Shown: positions 1 through 7,475 of the stretch, piece by piece
Position numbering within the stretch: the stretch's first letter is position 1
How the letters are laid out: every line of letters begins with the position of its first letter
Origin: CAZEAN01 sp964510225
GTDB taxonomy: Bacteria; Planctomycetota; Planctomycetia; Isosphaerales; Isosphaeraceae
Length of the DNA stretch: 27,070 bases
Direction: 5' to 3'
Assembly: GCA_964510225.1 (NCBI GenBank)
Contig: CAZEAN010000076.1
Location: 1 to 27,070, forward strand
The notes under the pieces: model-generated
The model's database searches: none
What the model saw: the letters and a program-made list of their open reading frames with translations, nothing else
What the model was told of the DNA's origin: nothing
Translations under genes and position numbers: made by a program

Positions 1-14
1 CCAGCGCCACCTCC

Positions 15-311
15 TTAGCCATCGCGACCACCGTATCCGCCGCCTCCGCCACCTCTACGGTCTTCACGGGGTCTTGCTTCGTTAACTGTAAGATTACGAC
101 CTTCGTAATCGCGTCCGTTTAGCTCTTGAATCGCGGTATCGGCTTCAGACTCCGTACTCATTTCCACGAATCCGAAACCCTTGCTACGGCCGGTCTCACG
201 ATCCTGGACTACTTGGGCACTCTGGACCGTACCGAACTCGGAGAACAAGCTCTCCAGCTCAGAACTACTGATCTGATACGGTAGGTTGCCCACATACAAT
301 CGCTTGCCCAT
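15..311 (-). CDS. RRM-type glycine-rich RNA-binding protein
   Basis: A small single-RRM RNA-binding protein of 98 aa, of the type common in cyanobacteria and planctomycetes and thought to bind single-stranded RNA in the cytoplasm. RNP2 is LYVGNL at residues 5-10 and RNP1 is KGFGFVEM at 44-51, both complete with their aromatic residues. The tail after about residue 83 is Arg then Gly rich (RRGGGGGGYGG). I chose the ATG at 311 because GGGAG lies 7 nt upstream; a GTG directly before it (312-314) would add one residue but sits too close to the Shine-Dalgarno. Oddly, after the TAA stop the same frame continues with Gly-Gly-Gly-Ala codons, so the tail may have been truncated, or GGAGG may be the ribosome site of a gene beyond the window edge. 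The RRM assignment is firm; the RNA target is unknown. Confidence 0.93.
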   Translation of the reverse strand: MGKRLYVGNLPYQISSSELESLFSEFGTVQSAQVVQDRETGRSKGFGFVEMSTESEADTAIQELNGRDYEGRNLTVNEARPREDRRGGGGGGYGGRDG

Positions 312-503
312 CACTGATCTCCCGACGAACGATCAAACGACGACCCTCTAATCTCTTTCCGGGTCGAGAGGAAAGGGGCTTCGAACCAAAGCCCTGCGGG
401 TGGGGAACGAGACGAGGGAGATGAGCAACCACAGATCTGGAAAAGGGTCGCGGTGCTACGTACTCGATCGTCAAACCAACCGGTACAAGCATAACAAGAA
501 TTG

Positions 504-526
504 AAAAAAACAAACCTGCAATTTGT
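504..526 (-). terminator. weak intrinsic-terminator-like hairpin after ygfZ
   Basis: Read on the minus strand, ACAAA and TTTGT (arms 522-526 and 510-514) enclose a 7-nt loop and run directly into a tract of seven T. It lies about 60 nt after the ygfZ stop and before the RRM gene. The stem has only 5 bp, so it is a weak candidate. The rest of 312-585 shows no gene. Confidence 0.3.
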
Positions 527-585
527 GGCTCTCTGTGATTTTTTCAAAATCTAATCGGCAATCGACACAACTCCGATCGGATTTG

Positions 586-1599
586 TCACGAGGCTTTGGT
601 CCAGTCTCCACTGATCGGAAAGCGTCGGACCGTCGCTTGACCACCTGATTTGAGGGCCAGCAATTGTTCGGGATTCGATTGCGCAACGCGGACATAACCG
701 AGCGCGATCGGGTTACCGGTCCGCTCAGAGATCGCAATCGAGGTCAGCCAACCGACCTCCTTCGATCCCTCTGCATTCTGGAGCGTTTCACCGACCTCCG
801 GGAGATTGGGGGCTTCGAGTGAGAAACCTCGGAAGACCCGATTAACATGGCCCAGAGCGTCGAGTCGCGCAACGGTCTCCTGACCGAGATAGCATCCCTT
901 CACGAAGCTGATGGCACGCTTATCGCGTTCCAATTCCTGTGGAAGATTCTTTTCGGAGAGATCCTGACCCGAAACCGGAGTCCCTGCATCGATCCGGAGC
1001 GCCTCGACCGCCCTCGATGACGCCACCTCCAGGTCAAACGATTTCCCCTCAGCGTCAAGAACCATCAAAACAGCTTCGGCATCATTCCGTTCCATCAAGA
1101 GGGTGAGACCATGAACTCCAAAGGGGTCTTCTCGAACGATGCGGACTGGTTTCCCTGCGATTTCGACAAGTTGATGGTCAAGAGGGGTGCTCGGGAGTGG
1201 TTCAACTCCGATTGATTGACAAAACTGTTCGAGTCGAGCGCCGACAAGATGGGTCTCATATGTCATCTCAGTGATCTCGACGAGTTCGATCTCTTCCAAG
1301 GCCCCATATTTCCGGAGGTGGGGAAGCAAGGTCTCCAAGGCTGGGGACTCGGTATGGATCAGGATGGCATCGTCCGTCGTCAAGGTCGTGACGAGAGCCA
1401 TCGTCTTACCTTGTGGGCTGGTGACGAACGCTTCCCGTCCGCTCCCAATCTCAACCCGCTTCATCTCGTTAGTAGTCAGATTTTGCAAGAACGCCGCGCG
1501 GTCGGGGCCAGTCACTCGGATTCGGACTCGATCGGTTCGATCAGCGCGGAGCAGACTTCGCTCGATCGCCTGAATCGCGGAGGATGGGAATTCGGCCAT
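586..1599 (-). CDS. ygfZ: YgfZ/GcvT-like folate-binding protein
   Basis: A 337-aa member of the YgfZ (COG0354) family, tetrahydrofolate-binding relatives of the glycine-cleavage T protein that support iron-sulfur enzyme maturation or repair, such as the tRNA-modifying MiaB. The diagnostic signature KGCYLGQET is at residues 234-242 with the conserved Cys at 236, followed by the typical GHVNR at 250-254. The N-terminal half carries the folate-binding GcvT fold (GPDRAAFLQNLTTN near residue 31). Length is normal. No clear Shine-Dalgarno precedes the ATG. It starts 44 nt after the LarA-like gene on the same strand, so the two are probably cotranscribed. The family call is firm; the exact client enzyme cannot be read from the sequence. 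Confidence 0.92.
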   Translation of the reverse strand: MAEFPSSAIQAIERSLLRADRTDRVRIRVTGPDRAAFLQNLTTNEMKRVEIGSGREAFVTSPQGKTMALVTTLTTDDAILIHTESPALETLLPHLRKYGALEEIELVEITEMTYETHLVGARLEQFCQSIGVEPLPSTPLDHQLVEIAGKPVRIVREDPFGVHGLTLLMERNDAEAVLMVLDAEGKSFDLEVASSRAVEALRIDAGTPVSGQDLSEKNLPQELERDKRAISFVKGCYLGQETVARLDALGHVNRVFRGFSLEAPNLPEVGETLQNAEGSKEVGWLTSIAISERTGNPIALGYVRVAQSNPEQLLALKSGGQATVRRFPISGDWTKAS

Positions 1600-1643
1600 C
1601 GTGCGTGATCATCCTCGGTGATTTCTAAAGTTGGTTGAGGCGC

Positions 1644-2855
1644 TCAGTTCACCTCTAAGTCTACCCGAGTCCAGTCGGCGTGACTCATGATTATTGTACT
1701 CGGGCTGATTGCTGCCAACCGCTCCACCTCAATCGCGTTGTCAAGCCGGATCATGGTAAGCCTCTCAACCTCCTCGGCATCGAGCAAGCTGTGGAGGTAG
1801 ATATCTGCGCGGGCGAGTGCGTTAGCGATCCGGATTGCGGCTGGATAATCAGGCTCATCCTCAGCCCCCCGGAGGGCGGCGAGAGCGTCACGGCTTGGAT
1901 CCTGAAGTGAACCGAGTCGTCGGACCGCAGTTCCGATCGGTCCTTCGACTTGGGACAAGATAGCGAGACGACCACCGGGACGTACGAACCGAACCGCTGT
2001 CTCTAATCCCCGAGCCAAATCGTCGATCGTCGAAGGAAAGCCAGCGGATCCGAGACCGGCGATCACCAAGTCAGCCTGATCGTGGGGACGAAATGTCCAA
2101 TGCTCATCGATTGCAGCGAGACCAGCAGAACGGACAGCTTCCGTGGCGCCTGCAATGACTTGAGCGGGACCACAACGAGCTGGCATCACACCGATCTGAA
2201 AGAATGACCCAAGTAACCAAGAGACCTCGATCGACTCCTCAAGGAGTTGACCGCTGGCCGTTGCGTTTCCTGGATGCCGAACGCTCAACGACCGGACGCT
2301 GGCGTCGGTTTCTTGATCACTACAAGCTGGAAAAATCGTCCTCCAAGGACCTCGATACCCAAAGATGGGGTCAAAGGCTAGGAGACCCACCGGAACGACA
2401 ACATCTGCCTCTGCAATGGCTCGATTCAGATAGATCCGCCTACCTTCCGCGGTACTCGCGAGGTAAGCCATTGCTTGAGTCGGATCTTCCGGGTTTGGAT
2501 CATGACGGATTAGCGCAACTCTCTCAGGCCAATCATCGCGGATTGAAGGAGGGATTGGCCCGTGGGTAATTGCTTGGATTTCGACCGGTTGTCGCTCTTC
2601 CACTAATCCAGCGATCAACGCGATTATTCGGCCGATTTTGGGCACGTCGGGATCAAAGGGAATCAGGAGCCGATCCCCAGGAACAATCGCTTCTTTGAGC
2701 GCGGGGAATGATCGAGGAGTCTGAAGTTCCCGAAGTAATTGTTCATCGAAGACATCATCGGAGAGAGTTTCGGGGCCGTTCCAGATCCCAACGGTTCGAT
2801 CGTCCTCAATATATAATTCGAGTCGGTTTCCCTGAAACTCAAGCAGCACTCTCAT
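1644..2855 (-). CDS. LarA-like (lactate racemase N-terminal domain) protein
   Basis: A 403-aa protein resembling the nickel-pincer lactate racemase LarA / DUF2088 family. Residues 38-100 match the N-terminal LarA region (LRELQTPRSFPALKEAIVPGD, then a beta strand with FDPD, ending ITHGP), and residues 144-177 match the second conserved block. In LarA that block contains a His and a GGRK lysine that holds the cofactor. Here the segment reads FDPIFGYRGPWRTIFPA, with Arg where the cofactor lysine is expected and no His, so classical racemase activity is doubtful. I use the ATG at 2855; GTG at 2873 and TTG at 2876 are possible upstream starts. No strong ribosome site is visible. It precedes ygfZ by 44 nt. 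Fold assignment is moderate; the function is unknown. Confidence 0.7.
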   Translation of the reverse strand: MRVLLEFQGNRLELYIEDDRTVGIWNGPETLSDDVFDEQLLRELQTPRSFPALKEAIVPGDRLLIPFDPDVPKIGRIIALIAGLVEERQPVEIQAITHGPIPPSIRDDWPERVALIRHDPNPEDPTQAMAYLASTAEGRRIYLNRAIAEADVVVPVGLLAFDPIFGYRGPWRTIFPACSDQETDASVRSLSVRHPGNATASGQLLEESIEVSWLLGSFFQIGVMPARCGPAQVIAGATEAVRSAGLAAIDEHWTFRPHDQADLVIAGLGSAGFPSTIDDLARGLETAVRFVRPGGRLAILSQVEGPIGTAVRRLGSLQDPSRDALAALRGAEDEPDYPAAIRIANALARADIYLHSLLDAEEVERLTMIRLDNAIEVERLAAISPSTIIMSHADWTRVDLEVN

Positions 2856-2930
2856 AATCGATGAAGCCTTCACCAAACCAGAGGCCCAACTCGATCCGAT
2901 GAAGGAAAAATGAGCGGGCTCAGGACTTAG

Positions 2931-2958
2931 GTAATCAAGCTCTGTCTTACTTGATTAC
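2931..2958 (-). terminator. perfect 9-bp inverted repeat at the end of the lectin-like gene
   Basis: GTAATCAAG (2931-2939) and CTTGATTAC (2950-2958) are exact reverse complements around a 10-nt loop. The structure contains the TAA stop of the lectin-like gene. There is no T tract, so it may stabilise the mRNA 3' end or act as a weak terminator ahead of the LarA-like gene. Confidence 0.4.
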
Positions 2959-3623
2959 GACTTCGGTTGCTTGGATCGGCGACGGAGAATCGTTGTTGAA
3001 CCAATGAGGCCGATCATCCCCATTCCAATCATCGTAAAGGTTTGGGGTTCAGGAACGCTTGCTCCTAAGGAGATCTCGATGAGCCCCAACCGTCTCCGAT
3101 TGACGAGGTAGTCTTCGGGGAGGTCTTCGATCGGTACATCAAACCACTGTTGTTGGCGATTGTCGAATGTTCTCGAATCCCAGTCACCATGGAACATCAA
3201 TCCGTACTCTTCCTTTCCGTGGAAATCCGGATTGTGCCGACGCCAATTGGTGTACTCGAACGCCTCGTCGGTAACCCACTGCCAGTCGAAGTCATCGACG
3301 CCGTTTGATACATCTACCAGCCCGAGCCAGAAAATGTTCGAACCGGTGGGGCCCGCCAGTTCCCTGCTGAAGTTTTCCCAGATCCAATCTTGTTCGGCCT
3401 GACTGGTGATCGTTGCAAGGTGGCCACCTGCAGCGATTGCCATATCGTTCACCTCAAACCAGTTACCAGGAAGTTCAGTGAAGCCGTAGAGATGTCCGTT
3501 ATTGGGATTCTCGATGAATTCCCCACGGACGATCGAAATTCCAGAGGACATCAACAGGATTGCAAGAGAGAAACCGAGGAGTCTGGAGAGGTTCTGATTT
3601 TGATTGGAGTGAGTTGCATGCAT
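2955..3623 (-). CDS. PEP-CTERM-anchored C-type-lectin-like protein
   Basis: A 222-aa exported protein. A signal peptide covers about residues 1-34 (basic start, hydrophobic LLGFSLAILLMSSGI). A C-type lectin-like fold follows, with WFEVNDMAIAAGGHLATI, WLGLVD, WQWVTDEAFEYTNW and a terminal WFD motif. The end is a PEP-CTERM sorting signal: VPEP, a hydrophobic stretch (about 196-212) and RRR. PEP-CTERM proteins are processed by an exosortase and sent to the cell surface or exopolysaccharide; no exosortase gene is in this window. The lectin-like region has no cysteine, unlike animal C-type lectins. The start at 3623 was chosen because it places the signal peptide at the N terminus; the frame is open to 3701. 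A carbohydrate or surface-binding role is inferred. Confidence 0.85.
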   Translation of the reverse strand: MHATHSNQNQNLSRLLGFSLAILLMSSGISIVRGEFIENPNNGHLYGFTELPGNWFEVNDMAIAAGGHLATITSQAEQDWIWENFSRELAGPTGSNIFWLGLVDVSNGVDDFDWQWVTDEAFEYTNWRRHNPDFHGKEEYGLMFHGDWDSRTFDNRQQQWFDVPIEDLPEDYLVNRRRLGLIEISLGASVPEPQTFTMIGMGMIGLIGSTTILRRRSKQPKS

Positions 3624-3772
3624 TGAGATGTGATCCGATCGCTTGCGAATGGAAGTGCGGATTCTCAACAGATCGTAAGTTTCAAGGCTCGTGGAAGTCA
3701 ACCGTTAGGGATAGTAACTGGCATTTGTATTTATTCCGGGCAACACCAAGTCTTTTTTAAATAAAGAAGCGA

Positions 3773-6049
3773 TCAAATGAAAAGAGTTCCTATTTGATAG
3801 GCTACCAAGGCACCCAGATATGCGAGGATCGTCATATAGGCGAAGCTAAAAAGCGGCCACAACCAGTTGTTTGTCTCACGATAGATCACGGCCAGTGTTG
3901 AAACACACTGGGCACAGAGTGCGAAGAAGACAAGGATCGAGAGTGCCACCGGCAGGTTAAAGAGGGGCCGCCCATCAGGCCATTCTGCAGCCTGGATAGC
4001 GGTCTGGAGACGCTGGGTCCCTGCCTCATCTTCTACCTCTTCACCGACATCAAAGATCACTCCGAGTGTCGCGACCACGACTTCACGCGCCGGAAAGGAG
4101 GCGATCGAGGCCGCTCCGATCCGCCAATCCCAACCCAGTGGTTTGACGACAGGCTCGATCAATCGACCCGCACGACCGAGCAGACTCTGACGTTTTTGTT
4201 CACCATCGAGACGGGCTGCAAGCCTCTGTTCCATCGCCCCGATCGTTGCGTCGAGTTGAGCGACTTCTTCAGGATCGTTCTCAGCAACTGCCGTCGACCT
4301 TGCTTCCTCCAACCGTTCTAGCTCGGTTTGAACGCTTCCCTGGACCGCCTCTGCAGTCGAATCGGGCAATCTGGGGTAATAGAGGAGTGCCCACATCAGA
4401 ATCGAGACCGCAACAATCATCGTTCCTGCTCGTTTGATGAAGCCCCACCCTCGGTCGACCATCCGATAAAGGACAACCCGCGCTGACGGCCACTTGAACG
4501 GCGAAAGCTCCATGACAAACGGTGGCGTGGGACCACGGAATGCTGTCCGCTTCAGGACGAGGGCCACCAGCGCTGCGGTGACGACCCCAAGAACGTAAAG
4601 GCTGACCATCGTGATCGCTTGTACGCTGAGAACGCCAGCAAGGCTAATCGGCGGCACAAAAGCGGCAATCAAGAGAGTATAGACCGGTAGCCTCGCACTA
4701 CAGCTCATGAGGGGGGCCACCAGAATTGTTGTCATCCGGTCTCGACGGTTTTCGATCACGCGAGCTGCCATAATCCCGGGAATTGCACAGGCAAACGAAG
4801 AAAGCAAGGGGATAAACGACTTTCCCGAGAGCCCTACGCGCGACATCAGGCGATCCATCAGATAGGCTGCTCTCGAGAGATAACCACAGTCTTCCAGGAT
4901 CCCGATGAAGAAAAAGAGGATGAAGATCTGCGGGAGGAAAATAACCACTCCTCCGACTCCGGCGATAACCCCATTAACTACCAGCCCCTGAAGGGGTCCT
5001 TCGGGGAGCAGTCGTCCAAAGAATTCAGCAACCCAGCCAACTCCCTGATCGATGAGGTCCATTGCTGGGGTCGCTCCAGCAAACACGGCTTGAAAGATCA
5101 GGACCATCAACGCCACGAGGACAAGAGTACCCACAACGCGATCTGTCAGAATCCGGTCAAGTCGGTCGCTGAGGGTCCTCTGGTTAGGATCCGCCTCACA
5201 AGTGATAACATCTTTAACCGTTGAAGACGCCCAGCTATATCGTGCAATCGCTTCAACTGCAGGAACGGGATAGCCAGATTCCTGGAGTCGCTTGCGGGAT
5301 TCCTGGAGTCGTTCATTGAGGCCAGCATACTGCCTGGTCGAATTGATCCGATGCTCCAGATAACCATTGACATCGAGCAAAAGCCGTTCAATCAGATAGA
5401 TTGGAACCTCTTCTGCCGGAGTTCTCGGATCCGAAGCCGCAAGCTCCTCGAAACTCGCGCGGATCGTTTCCACCTCGTCCTGGAATGCCTCGGGAAAGGG
5501 ACTGGATGGCTTCGAGGGAGTAGTGTCAGCTGCCCCGGCGATCGACTGTTTAAGTGCGTCGATCCCTCTACCACGATGGGCGAGAACCGGGATCACGGGA
5601 ACCCCTAAGCGTTTGGCGAGTTTCTCGACGTCAACCCTGTTCCCCCGGGACTCGGCCACGTCAGTCATCGTCAGGGCAACCACGACCGCCACGCCAAGCT
5701 CGCGGACTTGACTAAAGAGATAGAGGTTTCGTTCCAGATTGTTGGCGTCAATGACACAGAGAACAACGTCAGGTCTTGGTGTCTCCTTTTGTCGCCCCAG
5801 GAGGACGTCGACCGTGACCATCTCATCCGGTGACCGGGGCGCAAGACTGTACGTTCCAGGGAGATCAAGAACGTCCCAACGTGCCGTATTAATCCGAGTC
5901 GTCCCGAGTTTCTTCTCAACAGTGACGCCAGGATAGTTCCCGACTCGTTGTCGGAGGCCCGAGAGGGCGGAGAAGAGGGTTGACTTGCCAGTATTCGGAT
6001 TCCCGAGTAACGCGATTGAACGAACTCTCGTTTCTGAGGCAGTTGCCAT
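3773..6049 (-). CDS. feoB: ferrous iron transporter FeoB
   Basis: Full-length (758 aa) inner-membrane Fe(II) permease with an N-terminal G domain. G1 is GNPNTGKS (16-23), switch Thr is in GVT near 43, and G3 is DLPG (62-65). G4 is TMTD (127-130), where the first residue is normally Asn. A helical regulatory domain follows to about residue 270, then the transmembrane part with two Gate modules; the FLPQIFILFFFIGILEDCGYLSRAAYLMDR region includes the conserved Cys. Residues about 560-623 form a charged, probably coiled-coil insertion between membrane segments. FeoB is last in an operon with two FeoA genes, 65 nt after the second. It lacks a clear Shine-Dalgarno. Iron regulation is suggested by the Fur-like site upstream of the operon. 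Confidence 0.97.
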   Translation of the reverse strand: MATASETRVRSIALLGNPNTGKSTLFSALSGLRQRVGNYPGVTVEKKLGTTRINTARWDVLDLPGTYSLAPRSPDEMVTVDVLLGRQKETPRPDVVLCVIDANNLERNLYLFSQVRELGVAVVVALTMTDVAESRGNRVDVEKLAKRLGVPVIPVLAHRGRGIDALKQSIAGAADTTPSKPSSPFPEAFQDEVETIRASFEELAASDPRTPAEEVPIYLIERLLLDVNGYLEHRINSTRQYAGLNERLQESRKRLQESGYPVPAVEAIARYSWASSTVKDVITCEADPNQRTLSDRLDRILTDRVVGTLVLVALMVLIFQAVFAGATPAMDLIDQGVGWVAEFFGRLLPEGPLQGLVVNGVIAGVGGVVIFLPQIFILFFFIGILEDCGYLSRAAYLMDRLMSRVGLSGKSFIPLLSSFACAIPGIMAARVIENRRDRMTTILVAPLMSCSARLPVYTLLIAAFVPPISLAGVLSVQAITMVSLYVLGVVTAALVALVLKRTAFRGPTPPFVMELSPFKWPSARVVLYRMVDRGWGFIKRAGTMIVAVSILMWALLYYPRLPDSTAEAVQGSVQTELERLEEARSTAVAENDPEEVAQLDATIGAMEQRLAARLDGEQKRQSLLGRAGRLIEPVVKPLGWDWRIGAASIASFPAREVVVATLGVIFDVGEEVEDEAGTQRLQTAIQAAEWPDGRPLFNLPVALSILVFFALCAQCVSTLAVIYRETNNWLWPLFSFAYMTILAYLGALVAYQIGTLFI

Positions 6050-6114
6050 GGGCCGAACCGTTTCTAATCACCATCGAGGGATTGGCGACGACAAGGAGGA
6101 TTGGGTAGGTGGGC

Positions 6115-6360
6115 TCAGCCTTCGATGGCTGCTTCTCGAGCAACCTCAATGCCCTCGGCTTCCGACCTCCGGAGGCTCAGCTGAAAGCCTCGGACTTGAA
6201 TCACAAGTGGGTCCCCGAGTGGTGCCTGCCCGACTAGGGTCAAAGTCGTCCCAGGGATTATCCCCATTTCCATCAGGCGACTACCTACTTCACCGACGGG
6301 ATCAAGAACTTGGAGGACTCGAGCTGACTCACCGATTGAGAGCATCGAGAGGGTCATCAT
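6115..6360 (-). CDS. feoA: FeoA family protein (second copy, next to feoB)
   Basis: An 81-aa cytoplasmic SH3-like FeoA protein that is needed with FeoB for ferrous iron uptake. Visible family features are the opening LSIGESARVLQV, the central GSRLMEMGIIPGTTLTLV, and the C-terminal beta strands GDPLVIQVRGFQLSLRRSEAEGI. Its ATG overlaps the stop of the preceding feoA in an ATGATGA arrangement, and there is no purine-rich ribosome site, so translation is probably coupled to the upstream gene. A second ATG directly follows the first. The pairing of two distinct FeoA proteins with one FeoB occurs in several phyla. Confidence 0.93.
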   Translation of the reverse strand: MMTLSMLSIGESARVLQVLDPVGEVGSRLMEMGIIPGTTLTLVGQAPLGDPLVIQVRGFQLSLRRSEAEGIEVAREAAIEG

Positions 6361-6629
6361 CGGGAGGAGTTCCGCGTCCGGACTAAGACATGGTCCAACT
6401 CCTCAGACCGGAGCCCGAGTTTTTGGCCATCGAGTTTGATCATGCAGGGTGATCCCGATCGGATCATCTCCACTTGCGAGCCATCCCGGAGCCCGAGTTC
6501 AACGAGCCGAGCGACGACCTCCCCAATCCCAACAACCTGATCGACTTCGGCCAATTCTCCAGGACGCAGGAGCGTAAGTGGAAGCACGATTTGGTCAGTC
6601 TCGTTGATCTCAGAAATGACCTGAGTCAT
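6357..6629 (-). CDS. feoA: FeoA family protein (first gene of the feo operon)
   Basis: A 90-aa FeoA/SH3-like protein. The core reads LRPGELAEVDQVVG, VARLVELGLRDGSQVEMI and MIKLDGQKLGLRSEELDHVLV, matching the FeoA pattern of beta strands around an ELGL turn. The start at 6629 has an excellent ribosome site, AAGGAG with 6-nt spacing; the frame is open upstream to 6671 but those 14 codons precede the ribosome site. It is first in feoA-feoA-feoB, with a 4-nt overlap to the next gene. Its N terminus (TQVISEINETDQIVLPLTL) is longer than that of the second FeoA. It probably supports FeoB assembly or activity at the membrane. Confidence 0.9.
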   Translation of the reverse strand: MTQVISEINETDQIVLPLTLLRPGELAEVDQVVGIGEVVARLVELGLRDGSQVEMIRSGSPCMIKLDGQKLGLRSEELDHVLVRTRNSSR

Positions 6630-6700
6630 CCACCACTCCTTGTTAGTATTGAAACCGAGCCATTGAATCAAAGGTAGCCATCACCGACTGGGTGCTGGAA

Positions 6701-6717
6701 TTGAGATTCGATCTCAA
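6701..6717. promoter_or_regulatory. Fur-like operator of the feo operon
   Basis: TTGAGATTCGATCTCAA is a perfect palindrome of 7-bp arms around TCG. Its central 15 bp match 12 of 15 positions of the Fur-type 7-1-7 sequence TGAGAATCATTCTCA. It lies just after the -10 box of the feo promoter, covering the expected transcription start, where a repressor would block RNA polymerase. The match is seen in the sequence; Fur as the binder is inference. Confidence 0.6.
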
Positions 6718-6724
6718 CAACCAG

Positions 6725-6754
6725 ATTATAGAGCTGCTCATCAAGCGCCGTCAA
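6725..6754 (-). promoter_or_regulatory. sigma70-type promoter of feoA-feoA-feoB
   Basis: On the minus strand there is TTGACG (6754-6749), an 18-nt spacer and a perfect TATAAT (6730-6725). This predicts a start near 6718 and a leader of about 90 nt before the first feoA. It is the best promoter I can see in the window. Confidence 0.72.
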
Positions 6755-6809
6755 ACGCCTTCTTACGGTTCTTGTGCGAGGTTACTGAGGTCCCCAATGG
6801 AGGCACCCG

Positions 6810-7475
6810 ATGACAAATCTCAACACGGCACAGGATTCACGCTCGACGTTGATCTCAGTCGCCGGCCAGTCGATCCGCCTGATCCATCCGGAGGCCCCTG
6901 AGGACCTATTAGATGACCCAAGCGTCCAGGCCCGCAATCTCCTCGATGATTACATGCCTTATTGGGCCTTTCTCTGGCCTGGTGCGTTCCTCCTCGCTGA
7001 AGCCGTTGCGCAAGAGAAGTGGCCGGAACAACTTACCGCGCTCGAGATCGGTTGTGGACTCGGACTCACGGGATTCGTCGCGCTCTACTCGGGGATCAGC
7101 CGAGTGGTCTTCACCGACCACGATCACGAGGCACTCGACTACGTCCGACGGACTGGCGAGTCAAACGGCTTCGGTCCCGATCGATTTGAAACTGCGTTGT
7201 TGGACTGGCGCGATCTTCCCGACCAAAGCTTTCCGGTAATTCTGGGAGCAGACATCCTTTATGAAGATCGCCTCGTCCCCCTAGTCGTCGGTCTCCTTGA
7301 GCGGATGCTTGATCCTGGAGGCCTTGCTTTAGTCTCTGGGCCGGAGCGGGCACCCACCGCAGCATTTAGTCCCGCCCTCATCGCGGCTGGCTTCGAATTC
7401 GAGACTAAACCGATCCAAACCATCGACGAACGGGGTAGGAAAATCCGGGGAACACTCCACCGGATCCGAAAATAA
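6810..7475 (+). CDS. class I SAM methyltransferase (lysine methyltransferase-like, PF10294 type)
   Basis: A 221-aa S-adenosylmethionine-dependent methyltransferase. WAFLWPGA (52-59) and motif I LEIGCGLGLTG (78-88) are followed by the acidic FTDHDHEALDY (101-111) and the post-motif ILGADILYED. These match the METTL/Nnt1-like PF10294 family, whose members methylate lysines or small molecules. The start has GGAGG with 6-nt spacing. It is divergent from the feo operon and shares a 180-bp upstream region with it, so it could also be affected by the Fur-like site 93 nt upstream; this is inference. The substrate cannot be read from the sequence. Confidence 0.82.
   Translation: MTNLNTAQDSRSTLISVAGQSIRLIHPEAPEDLLDDPSVQARNLLDDYMPYWAFLWPGAFLLAEAVAQEKWPEQLTALEIGCGLGLTGFVALYSGISRVVFTDHDHEALDYVRRTGESNGFGPDRFETALLDWRDLPDQSFPVILGADILYEDRLVPLVVGLLERMLDPGGLALVSGPERAPTAAFSPALIAAGFEFETKPIQTIDERGRKIRGTLHRIRK

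Noticed and set aside
2204..2569. 121-codon frame antisense to the LarA-like gene
   Set aside because: Shadow of the sense gene; no motif.
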